NCBI GenBank assembly: GCA_016710985.1
Contig: JADJTX010000003.1
Span: forward strand, 1-64,000
DNA from: Ignavibacteria bacterium
GTDB taxonomy: Bacteria > Bacteroidota > Ignavibacteria > Tepidaquicellales > Tepidaquicellaceae
Direction of reading: 5' to 3'
DNA length: 64,000 bases
Shown here piece by piece: positions 35,820 through 44,799 of this stretch. How positions within the stretch are numbered: position 1 is the stretch's first letter; each line of letters opens with the position of its first letter. The notes beneath the pieces were generated by a model that saw nothing but the letters and a program-made list of their open reading frames with translations, was not told the origin of the DNA and made no database searches. Made by a program: the position numbers and the translations under genes.

Positions 35820-37937
35820 ATGTCCCACACAAAAAGTATAGAAATAGGCGGTAAGAAAATTACGCTTGAAACAGGAAGACTGGCGAAACAGGCTCACGGA
35901 GCTGTATTGATATCACTGGATGACAGTTTTGTATTATGTACAGTCACAGCATCTGACGAAGCAAAACCCGGGCAGGATTTTTTCCCGCTTACGGTTGACT
36001 ACAGAGAAAAGACAGCATCAGTAGGAAAGATCCCCGGAGGATTTTTTAAACGCGAGGCAAGACCTACAGAGAAGGAAATACTTTCCTCAAGACTCATTGA
36101 CAGGCCGATAAGACCGATGTTTCCCGAAGGATTCTTTAATGAAGTGCAGATACTTTGCTCGGTTTATTCTTCCGACAGGGAAAATGATCCGGATGTAATT
36201 GCAGCAATAGGAGCTTCAGCATGTCTGATGATCTCTGATGTTCCGTTTGAAGATCCAATCAGCGAGGTACGTGTTACAAGACTCAACGGTGAATTAATTG
36301 TTAATCCGACTTATGATCAGGTTGAAAAAGGAGACTATGATATTACCATAGCCGGTACAACTGATTCGATAATGATGGTTGAAGGCGAAGCAAGGGAAAT
36401 TTCCGAAGCGGAATTTCTTGAAGCAATAAAATTCGGACACAAATTTATTGCAGAGATCTGTGAATTTCAAAAAGAATTTGCTAAGGAGATCGGAAAGAAG
36501 AAACGTGAAATAAAACCCGCTGAAGATAATTCAGAATTGATGAATGATGTGAGGAGTATCTGTGAAGCTGATATCAAGTCAGTCACAGGAACCATTCTTT
36601 CAAAAGAGGATAGGAGTGATAAGAATAAAGAGATATTTGATAAGGTGATCACAGCTCTTGCTGAAAAATATCCGGAGCAGGAGAAGAAAATCGGAAATAT
36701 CATACATGACATCCAGTATGATGTGATGAGGGATATGGTTCTGAATGAAGGCAAGAGATTAGACGGAAGAGGAATGAAGGATATAAGAATGATCACAAGC
36801 GAGGTTGCGGTATTGCCGAGAACACACGGTTCAGCATTATTCACAAGAGGTCAGACACAGAGTTTAACTACGGTAACTCTCGGAACAAAGAGAGACGAGC
36901 AGATGATAGAGGGATTGAAAGAACTAACAACAAAGCGTTTCATTCTTCATTATAATTTCCCGCCTTTCAGTACAGGCGAAGTCGGCGGAAGACCGGGACC
37001 TGGTAGAAGAGAGATCGGTCACGGAAATCTTGCAGAAAGATCATTGAAAAATCTGCTTCCTTCCGAAGAAGATTTTCCATATACGATAAGAATTTTGTCA
37101 GATATTCTTGAATCAAACGGGTCATCTTCAATGGCAACAGTCTGCGCAGGTTCGCTTGCTCTAATGGATGCAGGAGTGAAGCTGAAAAAGCCAATTGCAG
37201 GAATTGCAATGGGACTGATTAAGGAAAAAGACAGTGTAGCAATACTTTCGGATATACTCGGAGATGAAGATCATTTCGGTGACATGGATTTTAAAGTTGC
37301 AGGGACAGCCGATGGTATCACTGCAATTCAGATGGACATAAAGATTCGCGGAATTTCATTTGACATAATGGAGAAGGCTTTAGCACAGGCAAGAGAAGGA
37401 AGACTTCACATTCTGGGAGAGATGAGCAAAACACTTAACACGCCAAGAGAATCAATTTCAAAATATGCGCCTCATTTATATTCAATGAGCGTTCCTAAAG
37501 AAATGATAGGGGCAGTAATCGGACCCGGTGGAAAGACCATAAGACATATCATTGCAGAGAGCGGAGCGGAAATAAATATTGATGATGAAGGAGTAGTAAC
37601 AATTGCTGCTATTGATAAAGATCAGGCTGCGATTGCGAGAAAGATGATAGAAGGATTGACTGAAGTTCCTGAGATAGGAAAAATTTACGAAGGTAAGATC
37701 AAAGGAATAAAAGATTTCGGAGCGTTCGTAGAGATCATCCCGGGTAAAGAAGGACTTCTTCATATTTCGGAAATTGATAATAAGCGGGTAATGAAAGTTG
37801 AAGATGTATTGAAGGTCGGTCAGATCGTTCAGGTGAAGTTAATGGGAATAGACGATTCGGGAAAACTCAAATTAAGCAGGAAAATTCTTCTTCCTAAGGA
37901 AACTGCTAAACCAAAAGAACAACCTAAAGAACAATAA
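35820..37937 (+). CDS. pnp: Polyribonucleotide nucleotidyltransferase (PNPase)
   Basis: PNPase degrades RNA 3' to 5' by phosphorolysis. The 705-residue product has two RNase PH-like domains (PFFxREARPTEKE in the first, RTHGSALFTRGQTQSL and GDEDHFGDMDFKVAGT in the second), then a KH domain (IGAVIGPGGKTIRHI) and a C-terminal S1 domain (GKIKGIKDFGAFVEIIPGKE-G). All catalytic blocks are present. Eighteen bp after rpsO and one base before the STAS gene. Confidence 0.97.
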   Translation: MSHTKSIEIGGKKITLETGRLAKQAHGAVLISLDDSFVLCTVTASDEAKPGQDFFPLTVDYREKTASVGKIPGGFFKREARPTEKEILSSRLIDRPIRPMFPEGFFNEVQILCSVYSSDRENDPDVIAAIGASACLMISDVPFEDPISEVRVTRLNGELIVNPTYDQVEKGDYDITIAGTTDSIMMVEGEAREISEAEFLEAIKFGHKFIAEICEFQKEFAKEIGKKKREIKPAEDNSELMNDVRSICEADIKSVTGTILSKEDRSDKNKEIFDKVITALAEKYPEQEKKIGNIIHDIQYDVMRDMVLNEGKRLDGRGMKDIRMITSEVAVLPRTHGSALFTRGQTQSLTTVTLGTKRDEQMIEGLKELTTKRFILHYNFPPFSTGEVGGRPGPGRREIGHGNLAERSLKNLLPSEEDFPYTIRILSDILESNGSSSMATVCAGSLALMDAGVKLKKPIAGIAMGLIKEKDSVAILSDILGDEDHFGDMDFKVAGTADGITAIQMDIKIRGISFDIMEKALAQAREGRLHILGEMSKTLNTPRESISKYAPHLYSMSVPKEMIGAVIGPGGKTIRHIIAESGAEINIDDEGVVTIAAIDKDQAAIARKMIEGLTEVPEIGKIYEGKIKGIKDFGAFVEIIPGKEGLLHISEIDNKRVMKVEDVLKVGQIVQVKLMGIDDSGKLKLSRKILLPKETAKPKEQPKEQ

Positions 37938-37938
37938 A

Positions 37939-38244
37939 ATGAAATTTGAAATTGACAAGCAAAAAGATAAAACTATATTCAAGCTCGAATCAAAGTCGCT
38001 TGATCACGAGATCTCAGCTCAGGTTAAAGCTGAATTAATTTTTCTTCAGAAGGAAATTGATAACCAGTTCATAATAGATCTGAAAGACGTAACCAAATGC
38101 GACAGCTCGGGACTTTCAGTGCTGCTTCTATCCGAAAGACTGGAGCGTGACAAGAACAGAAAGCTGATTCTTCAGAATGTGAATGCGAATGTACGTGATC
38201 TTATGAAGATAGCGAGACTGGACAGGGTGTTTGATATAAAGTAG
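37939..38244 (+). CDS. STAS-domain anti-sigma factor antagonist-like protein
   Basis: A 101-residue STAS domain with DLKDVTKCDSSGLSVLLLSE, where the serine of DSSG is the phosphorylation site in SpoIIAA/RsbV proteins. It directly follows pnp and probably shares its transcript. Partner kinase and anti-sigma factor are not in the window. A tandem ATTGGGT repeat and a terminator follow. Confidence 0.85.
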   Translation: MKFEIDKQKDKTIFKLESKSLDHEISAQVKAELIFLQKEIDNQFIIDLKDVTKCDSSGLSVLLLSERLERDKNRKLILQNVNANVRDLMKIARLDRVFDIK

Positions 38245-38245
38245 T

Positions 38246-38287
38246 ATTGGGTAGTGAGTATTGGGTATTGGGTATTGGGTATTGAGT
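38246..38287. repeat. TATTGGG short tandem repeat after the STAS gene
   Basis: About five units of an 8-bp motif (GTATTGGG/TAGTGAGT) begin at the TAG stop of the STAS gene and run into the terminator. Confidence 0.6.
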
Positions 38288-38321
38288 AAAAAGCCGGGTG
38301 AGTGATCATCCGGCTTTTTTT
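38288..38321 (+). terminator. Terminator of ribF-rpsO-pnp-STAS operon
   Basis: AAAAAGCCGG (38288-38297) pairs with CCGGCTTTTT (38310-38319), ending in a T-run. It lies 44 bp after the STAS stop. Confidence 0.85.
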
Positions 38322-38387
38322 GTTACAAATTTTAAATAGTCATGGCATATTCATATTGAACTATTCACTACTCACTTATAGCATTTG

Positions 38388-38455
38388 ACGTCTGACCTCT
38401 GACGTTTGACACCTGCGTCTTTGTCTGCGTCTGCGTCTCACGTCTCGCGTCATCA
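38388..38455. repeat. Decamer/hexamer CGTCTGCGTCTC array after fibronectin-III gene
   Basis: GACGTCTGACCTCTGACG, then TGCGTCTGCGTCTCACGTCT and CGCGTCATCA. It is related to the array at 10413-10498 and, like it, directly follows the stop of a fibronectin-III-like gene on the minus strand. Confidence 0.65.
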
Positions 38456-38989
38456 CTGCTGTATCCTGCTCACCGCTTCGCTTACAGGACCCGAGCCGTT
38501 TGAATTGAAAGCCTGAACCCTGTAAAAGTATCTAATACCTTTTTCTACATCATCATCAACAAACGTCGTTTTAGTGGTTATCTTGAAAGGCAGAAGATCA
38601 GGGACCGTATTTGCGTCTTTCGGGTCTTTGCCTGAACCTTTAAACCACTGGTAATTAATCATCGTGCTTGTGGAACTTCTTGGTTTGGGACACGCCTTTT
38701 CCTTTGCCATATCGGTTTTCGGTGTTTCATTATGAATGCCGGTTGCAAGCGCTTCGAGCTTATCGGCATATTTCTCCGCAATATCACTAAGAGTGTGAGA
38801 TTCCGATATTCTGACTTTCCATTCTGTTTGTGCATCATTCATTTGTTTTTCTTTTGCAAGGAGTTCATCTATTTTAACCTGCACATTAGCAGGTGTTTCG
38901 TTTAATCCGTTCCATAGAGCCGGATTATTTTCCATTCCGGTTTTCAGCGACCTTAGACGCGCGATTACGGAATCAATGTACTTAACCAT
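38453..38989 (-). CDS. Fibronectin type III domain protein
   Basis: A 178-residue protein. Residues 1-90 are helical and charged (a probable coiled coil around ELLAKEKQMNDAQTEWKVRI). Residues 110-178 form a fibronectin-III-like domain ending GIRYFYRVQAFNSNGSGPVS-EAV. There is no signal peptide. A GC-rich repeat array lies upstream (39058-39232) and a decamer array abuts its stop. Function unknown; similar short proteins are frequent in Ignavibacteria-type genomes. Confidence 0.65.
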   Translation of the reverse strand: MVKYIDSVIARLRSLKTGMENNPALWNGLNETPANVQVKIDELLAKEKQMNDAQTEWKVRISESHTLSDIAEKYADKLEALATGIHNETPKTDMAKEKACPKPRSSTSTMINYQWFKGSGKDPKDANTVPDLLPFKITTKTTFVDDDVEKGIRYFYRVQAFNSNGSGPVSEAVSRIQQ

Positions 38990-39057
38990 TTTTTTTATTC
39001 CTTACTGCGGTGATTAAATTATTTAATTTTTTAATTTCGAGGGAGCGGCACCGCCGC

Positions 39058-39232
39058 ACTCGGGAGTGTCCGGGCCGGTTACCAATCGGTGTACACCCAC
39101 GTCGGTGTAACCACGTCCGGTGTAACACTCAGGTCGGTGTACACACGCGGTGTAACATCGGTAACCCGGTGTACACCGGGGTCCGTGCAACGTCCGGTGT
39201 AACACTCAGAGCGTCCGGTGTTTCATTCAATG
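39058..39232. repeat. GC-rich CGGTGTAAC repeat array
   Basis: In about 150 bp there are at least nine copies of CGGTGTA(C/A)(A/C), often as GTCGGTGTACAC or GTCCGGTGTAACACTCA, at irregular spacing. The block is strikingly GC-rich for this sequence. It lies upstream of the fibronectin-III gene and contains no convincing gene; frames through it are repeat-derived. From 39233 to 39660 I see nothing I can name. Confidence 0.75.
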
Positions 39233-39673
39233 CATGTTTCGATTCTCCAAGTCCATATTCCGGATTGATACAGCGTTTATCAATTTTAAAACAGGACCGG
39301 AGAAATTTAATAATGCATTTCTTACTTATATTACAAAGAACGAAGACTTAAGTCTGAATTGAATCAATTCAGTTGCGAACATATGTATTTTCCTGCGGAT
39401 TGTCAAATGGTAAAAACGCGATTTGTGAAAACGAAGAAAGAAAAATTTCCGATAAATGAATTTTGGGAAAAATGCCGGACATCATTCAAAGCCATACCCG
39501 GAAAGGTCTAGCGGAGTTTTATAAGAAATTAAAACTTTATAAATTTAAAGAAGTGGGATTAAAGTTTTTTCGAAAATGTGAGAAATTCGAAAATGGGTGA
39601 ATTTTTGGAAAATTATATATTGAAGTATTGAAAGAATAGAATATATCCCCGCCGTCCAACGACAAAACAGACT

Positions 39674-39707
39674 CTTCTTATCAGTTACTTTTGATAAGAA
39701 GTTTTTT
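39674..39707 (+). terminator. Intrinsic terminator-like hairpin just before the Rieske gene
   Basis: CTTCTTATCA (39674-39683) pairs with TGATAAGAAG (39692-39701), followed by TTTTTT. It ends 12 bp before the ATG at 39719, in the gene's own direction. Confidence 0.7.
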
Positions 39708-39718
39708 ATTTTAAACAA

Positions 39719-40063
39719 ATGAACGACAACTATAAAAAGATCTGCAAGACATCCGAGATATACAACCGAAAAGGCAAAAGATTTCAGCTTGATGATGAAA
39801 ATGAAATTGCTGTTTTCAAAGTGAACGATGAATTTTATGCAGTTGATAATATCTGCCCGCATAATCACACTTCACAAATGTATGACGGTTATGTCGAAGA
39901 GATGTATGTCGCGTGTCCGGTTCACGGATTTCAGTTTCATCTGGAGACCGGTGAGCAGCCGACAAAAATGGGATGCAAGCTCAGGACTTTTGAACTGAAG
40001 ATAATTGACGAGTGGATCTATGTAAAAAGACCTGAACAAAAGCGCTTTGATTTTAGATTTTAG
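39719..40063 (+). CDS. Rieske [2Fe-2S] protein
   Basis: A 114-residue soluble Rieske ferredoxin (NirD/dioxygenase-ferredoxin type). Cluster ligands are C46 and H48 (CPH) and C66 and H69 (CPVH), spaced C-x-H-x17-C-x2-H. It has no membrane anchor. It lies alone, without an oxygenase or nitrite reductase nearby, so its electron partner is unknown. A terminator-like hairpin ends just before its start. Confidence 0.9.
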   Translation: MNDNYKKICKTSEIYNRKGKRFQLDDENEIAVFKVNDEFYAVDNICPHNHTSQMYDGYVEEMYVACPVHGFQFHLETGEQPTKMGCKLRTFELKIIDEWIYVKRPEQKRFDFRF

Positions 40064-40089
40064 ATTAACCTCTTTGCTAAAATAAATTT

Positions 40090-40162
40090 ACCACTAAGAC
40101 ACGAAGGCACTAAGGAATATTTTTCAAATATTCTCTCTTAGTGTCTTTGTGACTTAGTGGTG
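40090..40162. repeat. CCACTAAG-type hairpin, empty copy
   Basis: ACCACTAAGACACGAAGGCA (40090 onward) pairs with the right arm CTTAGTGTCTTTGTGACTTA-GTGGT ending at 40161; the loop is short and AT-rich. It is the same repeat that surrounds the GxxExxY ORF at 34115-34540, without any gene inside. Confidence 0.85.
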
Positions 40163-40178
40163 AATAAATAAATGACAC

Positions 40179-41102
40179 ATGCAAAATGATCTTACATATT
40201 TGATCAGGCAAAAATGTCTGAAGGCAGGATTTATAAAAGCCGGTATTTCAAAAGCTGAAGAGCTGAAGGAAGAAGGTATGTATTTAAAAGAATGGCTTGA
40301 TGAAGGCAGAAATGCTGATATGAAATGGATGAACAATACATTTGAAAAGAGAATTGATCCGAAACTTGTAATGGAAGATGTAAAGTCTGTCATCTCTCTT
40401 GCATATCTTTATGACACGCCTGTCGCCCACTCCGAAAGCAAAGACATTCCGAAGATCTCACGTTATGCCTGGGGAGAAAGAGATTACCACAAGATCATAA
40501 AGGGAAAGTTAAAATTACTCTGCAAAGAAGTTGAAGAAATGCAGGAAGGAATTAAAACAAGATTTTATGTTGATGATGGACCGGTAATGGATAAAGCGTG
40601 GGCTGTGCGAAGCGGTATTGGCTGGCTTGGAAAGAATACAAATGTTATCAATCCTGAATTCGGAAGCTTCTTCTTTCTTGCAACCATACTGATAAATACC
40701 GAGCTCGATTATGATAAACCGGTTGATGATCTATGCAGAGGATGTTCCATTTGTATTAATGAATGTCCGACCGGAGCGATATATGACGAATACAGGATTG
40801 ACGCAAATTTATGTATCTCATATCAGACCATTGAAAACAGGAATGATATCCCCGAAGATATTGATCTGTCCGGATGGATATTCGGATGTGACATCTGTCA
40901 GGATGTATGTCCTTTTAACGATAACAAATTTTTTACAACTGATCCTCAATTTTTTCCGAAGAAGGAAATCTTTAATAAGACTCACAGTGAACTTTCGGAT
41001 ATAAGCGAAGAACAGTTTAACAGAATATTCGAAGGGACACCTGTAAGAAGGACTAAATACAAGGGCTGGGTTAGAAACCTGAAAAAGTTCAAACAAGTCT
41101 GA
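40179..41102 (+). CDS. queG: Epoxyqueuosine reductase
   Basis: QueG performs the last step of queuosine synthesis in tRNA, reducing epoxyqueuosine with cobalamin and two [4Fe-4S] clusters. The 307-residue protein has the catalytic aspartate region FYVDDGPVMDKAWA (about residue 133), GIGWLGKNTN, and cluster cysteines C186, C189, C192 and C196 plus C237, C240 and C244. It lacks the HEAT-repeat tail of longer homologues. It starts 16 bp after the hairpin at 40090-40162. Confidence 0.95.
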   Translation: MQNDLTYLIRQKCLKAGFIKAGISKAEELKEEGMYLKEWLDEGRNADMKWMNNTFEKRIDPKLVMEDVKSVISLAYLYDTPVAHSESKDIPKISRYAWGERDYHKIIKGKLKLLCKEVEEMQEGIKTRFYVDDGPVMDKAWAVRSGIGWLGKNTNVINPEFGSFFFLATILINTELDYDKPVDDLCRGCSICINECPTGAIYDEYRIDANLCISYQTIENRNDIPEDIDLSGWIFGCDICQDVCPFNDNKFFTTDPQFFPKKEIFNKTHSELSDISEEQFNRIFEGTPVRRTKYKGWVRNLKKFKQV

Positions 41103-41123
41103 TCTTTCATCAAAGCAAAAGCC

Positions 41124-41195
41124 TGACACGAATTTCACAAATTAGCACGAATTACCCTTAAAATTAATTCGTGTTAATTCGTGTAATTCGTGGCA
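41124..41195. repeat. GCCACGAATT dispersed hairpin, copy D
   Basis: TGACACGAATTTCACAAATT pairs with TTCGTGTAATTCGTGGCA across a short loop. It begins 21 bp after the queG stop. Confidence 0.8.
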
Positions 41196-41299
41196 AAAAT
41201 CTCACACATTTATAAAATCCCTCTTTGAAACTTTACTCATTCGCTTCCGTCTAATTTAGTAATTGTTTTTTATAATATTAACACAAGGAGTAACAAAAA

Positions 41300-41662
41300 A
41301 TGACAACCCTAAAAGTTTTCTTAACAATAACAATATTTTCCCTGCTCCTGATACAGCCAATCACTTCAAAAGCAGACGGAGGAGCCGGAAACAAGGCTTC
41401 CGAACTGAATTCACAGATAATTGAGGAAGTTAAACAAATATTACAAACACCTTATCTGAAGTTTGAAAGCAAAGACCTGAACGGTAAAGTAAAAGTAATA
41501 ACTTCGGTTACAAAAGAAGGAAAAATCATTTTTAAAAACATAAAAGGAATAAATGAGAATCTTGTTTCAAATGTAATTGAAAAATTAAATTCATTAAATC
41601 TCTGGACAAGTCCTGATTATTCAGGAAATGAATTTACTTATACAATAAACTATAAGAATTAA
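41300..41662 (+). CDS. Hypothetical secreted protein
   Basis: A 120-residue protein with signal peptide (MTTLKVFLTITIFSLLLI to SKA) and a small mature domain, FESKDLNGKVKVITSVTKEG to LNLWTSPDYSGNEFTYTINY-K. An AAGGAG-like sequence (CAAGGAGTAAC, 41285-41295) precedes the start, a rarity here. No family recognised. A terminator follows. Confidence 0.7.
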   Translation: MTTLKVFLTITIFSLLLIQPITSKADGGAGNKASELNSQIIEEVKQILQTPYLKFESKDLNGKVKVITSVTKEGKIIFKNIKGINENLVSNVIEKLNSLNLWTSPDYSGNEFTYTINYKN

Positions 41663-41694
41663 ATATATTTTTTCATAGCTTATACAACCCTCGA

Positions 41695-41731
41695 AAGCTC
41701 TGTCGGATTAAAATCCTGACAGGGCTTTTAT
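41695..41731 (+). terminator. Intrinsic terminator after the secreted protein
   Basis: AGCTCTGTCGGAT (41696-41708) pairs, with one G:T and a one-base bulge, with ATCCTGACAGGGCT (41713-41726), followed by TTTTATTATTT. Confidence 0.75.
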
Positions 41732-41791
41732 TATTTATATTTTAATTCAACTCCATGTCTTATTTTGCTTACTGAATTAAAATATTCCTAA

Positions 41792-42535
41792 ATGAGTGTT
41801 CATACAGTAATTCAGGTAATTATTCTTTTCATAATTTGTAACATTTCATTTTCGCAGACAAAAGATTCCTCAGGTTCATCATATTCCGGATCCTTCTCCC
41901 TCACCGGCTTACTTCAGTCGGGAAATACAAATAAATTTCTGCTGCAGGGAAAGGGAGATTTAAAAAGAGTGAACAAAATTCTGGAAACTTTTTTATCAGC
42001 TGCCGGAAGTTACGGTGAGTCAAAAGGAAATAAAGATGACAATTCCTATTACGGATCATTCACAGCGGACCTGTATTATCAGAATATGTTCTCACCTTTT
42101 GCTCTTCAATATGCTGAATACAATTTTTCCAAGGGAATAGATTTCCGCTCACAGTCAGGAGCAGGTATTAAATATTTATTCATACCGGATAAAAAGCACA
42201 AGTCTTCTGTTTCAGCTGCAATAATTTACGATTACCTGAATCTGGCGAAGAAGCCCGGGAATTCGGAGAGCAAGGAAGCCAGATTCTCTTTCAGATTCAA
42301 GAGTAAGCAGCAACTGTTTGACGACCGGTTAATTCTTTCCTTAGTAGTAATGTATCAGCCGGTTATAGATTATTTTTCCAAGTCCAACTTATTTATCGAA
42401 TCAAATCTTGAAGTTCCTCTTACAAAAATTTTACGGGTAATAGCTGACTATTATTATATGTTTGATAATGTAGTATCTGTGGGAAGGAAGAGAGCGGATA
42501 ACAAGCTTACATTCGGTTTGAAGATAGTTTTTTAA
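41792..42535 (+). CDS. DUF481 outer-membrane beta-barrel-like protein
   Basis: A 247-residue exported protein (signal VHTVIQVIILFIICNISFSQ). SGSFSLTGLLQSGNTNKFLL and QNMFSPFALQYAEYNFSKGI are the DUF481 pattern, and alternating amphipathic strands to the C-terminal FGLKIVF suggest an outer-membrane barrel ending in an aromatic. Function unknown. It converges with the hydroxyacid dehydrogenase and overlaps it by four bases. Confidence 0.8.
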   Translation: MSVHTVIQVIILFIICNISFSQTKDSSGSSYSGSFSLTGLLQSGNTNKFLLQGKGDLKRVNKILETFLSAAGSYGESKGNKDDNSYYGSFTADLYYQNMFSPFALQYAEYNFSKGIDFRSQSGAGIKYLFIPDKKHKSSVSAAIIYDYLNLAKKPGNSESKEARFSFRFKSKQQLFDDRLILSLVVMYQPVIDYFSKSNLFIESNLEVPLTKILRVIADYYYMFDNVVSVGRKRADNKLTFGLKIVF

Positions 42536-43599
42536 ACAATAAGTTCTTTTGTGATTTTTTCAACAGAATTGCAGCCGCTTAAAGCCATTGCCAGATCAAG
42601 TTCTCTTCTTAATATTTCCAGTACAGAACTTACACCATTTTCACCATCAACTGCAAGTCCCCATATTACAGGTCTTCCGACCAACACTGCCTTTGCGCCG
42701 AGCGCAACTGCTTTTAAAACATCAGTTCCTCGCCTGATTCCTCCGTCAATAAGTATTTCAATTTTACCCTGAACTGCATCAGCTATTTCAGGCAGGACAT
42801 CAATAGTTGCACGGCAAGTATCAAGCTGTCTCCCGCCGTGATTTGAAACAACAATTCCATTTACTCCATGCTGAACCGACAGCAAAGCGTCTTCTTTACA
42901 AGCTATTCCTTTTACTAATACAGGAAGGGCTGTAATTGATTTAAGCCATTCAATGTCTTTCCATGAAAGAGAGGGATCAAGGAATTTCTGAACATAAGCC
43001 GAAAGTCCCGAGTCTTCTATTTCAGGAAGATTTTCTTTTCTTGCCGGAGTTAAATTTTTAACAGTTATACCCTTAGGAAGATTAAATTTGTTTCTTACAT
43101 CTCGTTCGCGGGTGCCGAGTACCGGCGCATCAACAGTCAACACTATTGCTTTACACCCCGCATTTTCCGCACGCCGAATTAAATCTTTTGTTACTTCCCT
43201 GTCTTTGTAAACATAAAGCTGAAACCAAACCGGGTTAGATGTTGCCTTGACAACGTCTTCAACATCCGAATTAGAAAGCGTACTCAGAATCATTATTGTA
43301 TCCGCTGCACTTGCAGCCTTAGCAACTGCAACCTCGCCATCCGTGTGCGCCATCTTATGAAATGCTGTCGGTGCGATCATTACAGGCATTGATATCTTAT
43401 GACCAAGGACTTCTGTTGAGAGATCTCTTTTACTTACATCTACAAGAACTCTGTATTTCAGGAAAATTCTTTTGTAAGCATCACAATTATCCCTTAAAGT
43501 GATTTCATCATGAGCTCCGCTGGAATAGTAATCATAAGCCATCTGTGTAAGTTTTTCTCTGGCGGCAGATTCAAAATCATTAATGTTTATAAGTGTCAT
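42532..43599 (-). CDS. FMN-dependent alpha-hydroxy acid dehydrogenase/oxidase (lactate/glycolate type)
   Basis: A 355-residue TIM-barrel flavoenzyme of the glycolate oxidase/lactate oxidase family. Hallmarks are MPVMIAPTAFHKMAHTDGEV, WFQLYVYKDRE, LTVDAPVLGTRERDVRN, SNHGGRQLD (active-site histidine and arginine) and IDGGIRRGTDVLKA with VGRP for FMN. No membrane segment replaces loop 4, so it is soluble and oxidase-like. It oxidises a 2-hydroxy acid such as L-lactate or glycolate to the 2-oxo acid; which one cannot be told. Confidence 0.93.
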   Translation of the reverse strand: MTLININDFESAAREKLTQMAYDYYSSGAHDEITLRDNCDAYKRIFLKYRVLVDVSKRDLSTEVLGHKISMPVMIAPTAFHKMAHTDGEVAVAKAASAADTIMILSTLSNSDVEDVVKATSNPVWFQLYVYKDREVTKDLIRRAENAGCKAIVLTVDAPVLGTRERDVRNKFNLPKGITVKNLTPARKENLPEIEDSGLSAYVQKFLDPSLSWKDIEWLKSITALPVLVKGIACKEDALLSVQHGVNGIVVSNHGGRQLDTCRATIDVLPEIADAVQGKIEILIDGGIRRGTDVLKAVALGAKAVLVGRPVIWGLAVDGENGVSSVLEILRRELDLAMALSGCNSVEKITKELIV

Positions 43600-43632
43600 T
43601 GCAGTAATATTTTTCTTAAGTTTTTTTAATTG

Positions 43633-44139
43633 TCATCTGGATCCGGTTTCTTTCTCATCATTGCTTTCTTTTTTTCTTTTAAATTTAAACACAATTTGCT
43701 TCAAACCTTTTTTTGTCTCGCCTTCAATTGTTGCATTGATCTCATCCGGTGTCTTAAATTCATATATAATTCTTTGGGGGAAATCATGATCTTTATTTTC
43801 AAAAATGAATTTATTCTCATCTGCTATTTCAATCAGGGTAAACTTAACCGGTTCGTCATTGTTTTGTCCTTTTACTTCCGGTATGTAATAAATTCGTCTG
43901 TCTTCAAGTACCAAAGTTATATCTTCCAGAAACTCTTCCTCATTATCCTTTACATAGACAGACTTTCCTTTCATCATCTTGTCATATTTCATTTCCCATT
44001 TTTCGATCATCTCACCGTCTTTGAACGGAGTTACCCATTCACCTAATAAAGGATAAAGAAGCTTAAAGTCATCAACAAAGTAATCAAACTTGACAAGATT
44101 AAAACACAGTATCATAAGTGCTGCTGCGAAATAAGCCAT
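43633..44139 (-). CDS. DUF6265-like protein
   Basis: A 168-residue protein with a hydrophobic N-terminus. LLGEWVTPFKDGEMIEKWEM and FENKDHDFPQRIIYEFKTPD resemble the DUF6265 lipocalin-like pattern (LxGxW...E.W, then P/DHDFPQxIxYxxxxxDxxxAxI-G). The C-terminus is strongly charged. It is 33 bp upstream of the hydroxyacid dehydrogenase and probably in one transcript. Role unknown. Confidence 0.65.
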   Translation of the reverse strand: MAYFAAALMILCFNLVKFDYFVDDFKLLYPLLGEWVTPFKDGEMIEKWEMKYDKMMKGKSVYVKDNEEEFLEDITLVLEDRRIYYIPEVKGQNNDEPVKFTLIEIADENKFIFENKDHDFPQRIIYEFKTPDEINATIEGETKKGLKQIVFKFKRKKESNDEKETGSR

Positions 44140-44329
44140 AATAATTTAGTTTAAATTGTTCATAAATTGTTAATTTAAAGTTGGGAAATTTTAAACCGGG
44201 AAATCCTGCACTGGTAAGTGAAAGTCTGAAGCATTACCTGCTTCGGTTATTTTGAATATTACTAACTTTAATATTAAATTCAACGGAATATTTATTCAGA
44301 AGGGCATTGTTTACCTGAATAACGAAACA

Positions 44330-44770
44330 TTACAATGATAGGAGAACACTTAGTCTGACAAAAATTAATGATAACAGCAGAGCATTGAATATCCTGAAGT
44401 GATTTTCTTCGGCGAGGAAAGAGAGAAATACTTCATCCAGCAATATAAACCCTCCGAACATAACCAGACCTATTGAGAAAGGAATATACACAAGATCATG
44501 AATAATTCCGGATGACAAAATTATTACCTTCCAAAAGTAAAATGCAGCGGCTAACTCTAAAAGTATAATTAATACAAATCCGGGGATTAATGTATTGGCG
44601 GTTAATTTGTATGCAGAAGTTACCTTTAACAGGAAATTATAATTGCCCGATGTGAATTTCCACCATTTTGGAATGATACCAAAATGTTTTAACAAATCAA
44701 TTGAATTTGTAACGAAGATTATGCTGAAGTAAAAAGCCCAGAAAAATAAGATTACTTTTACTGCGATCAT
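44330..44770 (-). CDS. Hypothetical four-helix membrane protein
   Basis: A 146-residue protein with membrane segments at about residues 3-22, 62-84, 91-112 and 126-146 and a KWWKFTSGNYNFLL loop. No family recognised. The 190 bp between its stop and the DUF6265-like gene shows nothing else. Confidence 0.6.
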   Translation of the reverse strand: MIAVKVILFFWAFYFSIIFVTNSIDLLKHFGIIPKWWKFTSGNYNFLLKVTSAYKLTANTLIPGFVLIILLELAAAFYFWKVIILSSGIIHDLVYIPFSIGLVMFGGFILLDEVFLSFLAEENHFRIFNALLLSLIFVRLSVLLSL

Positions 44771-44799
44771 ACTGAAATGAGATGCGTTAACAAATTAAT

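Noticed and set aside
39010..39351. Overlapping plus and minus frames rich in Arg, Cys and Pro
   Set aside because: They coincide with the GC-rich CGGTGTAAC array; low stop frequency there follows from base composition.
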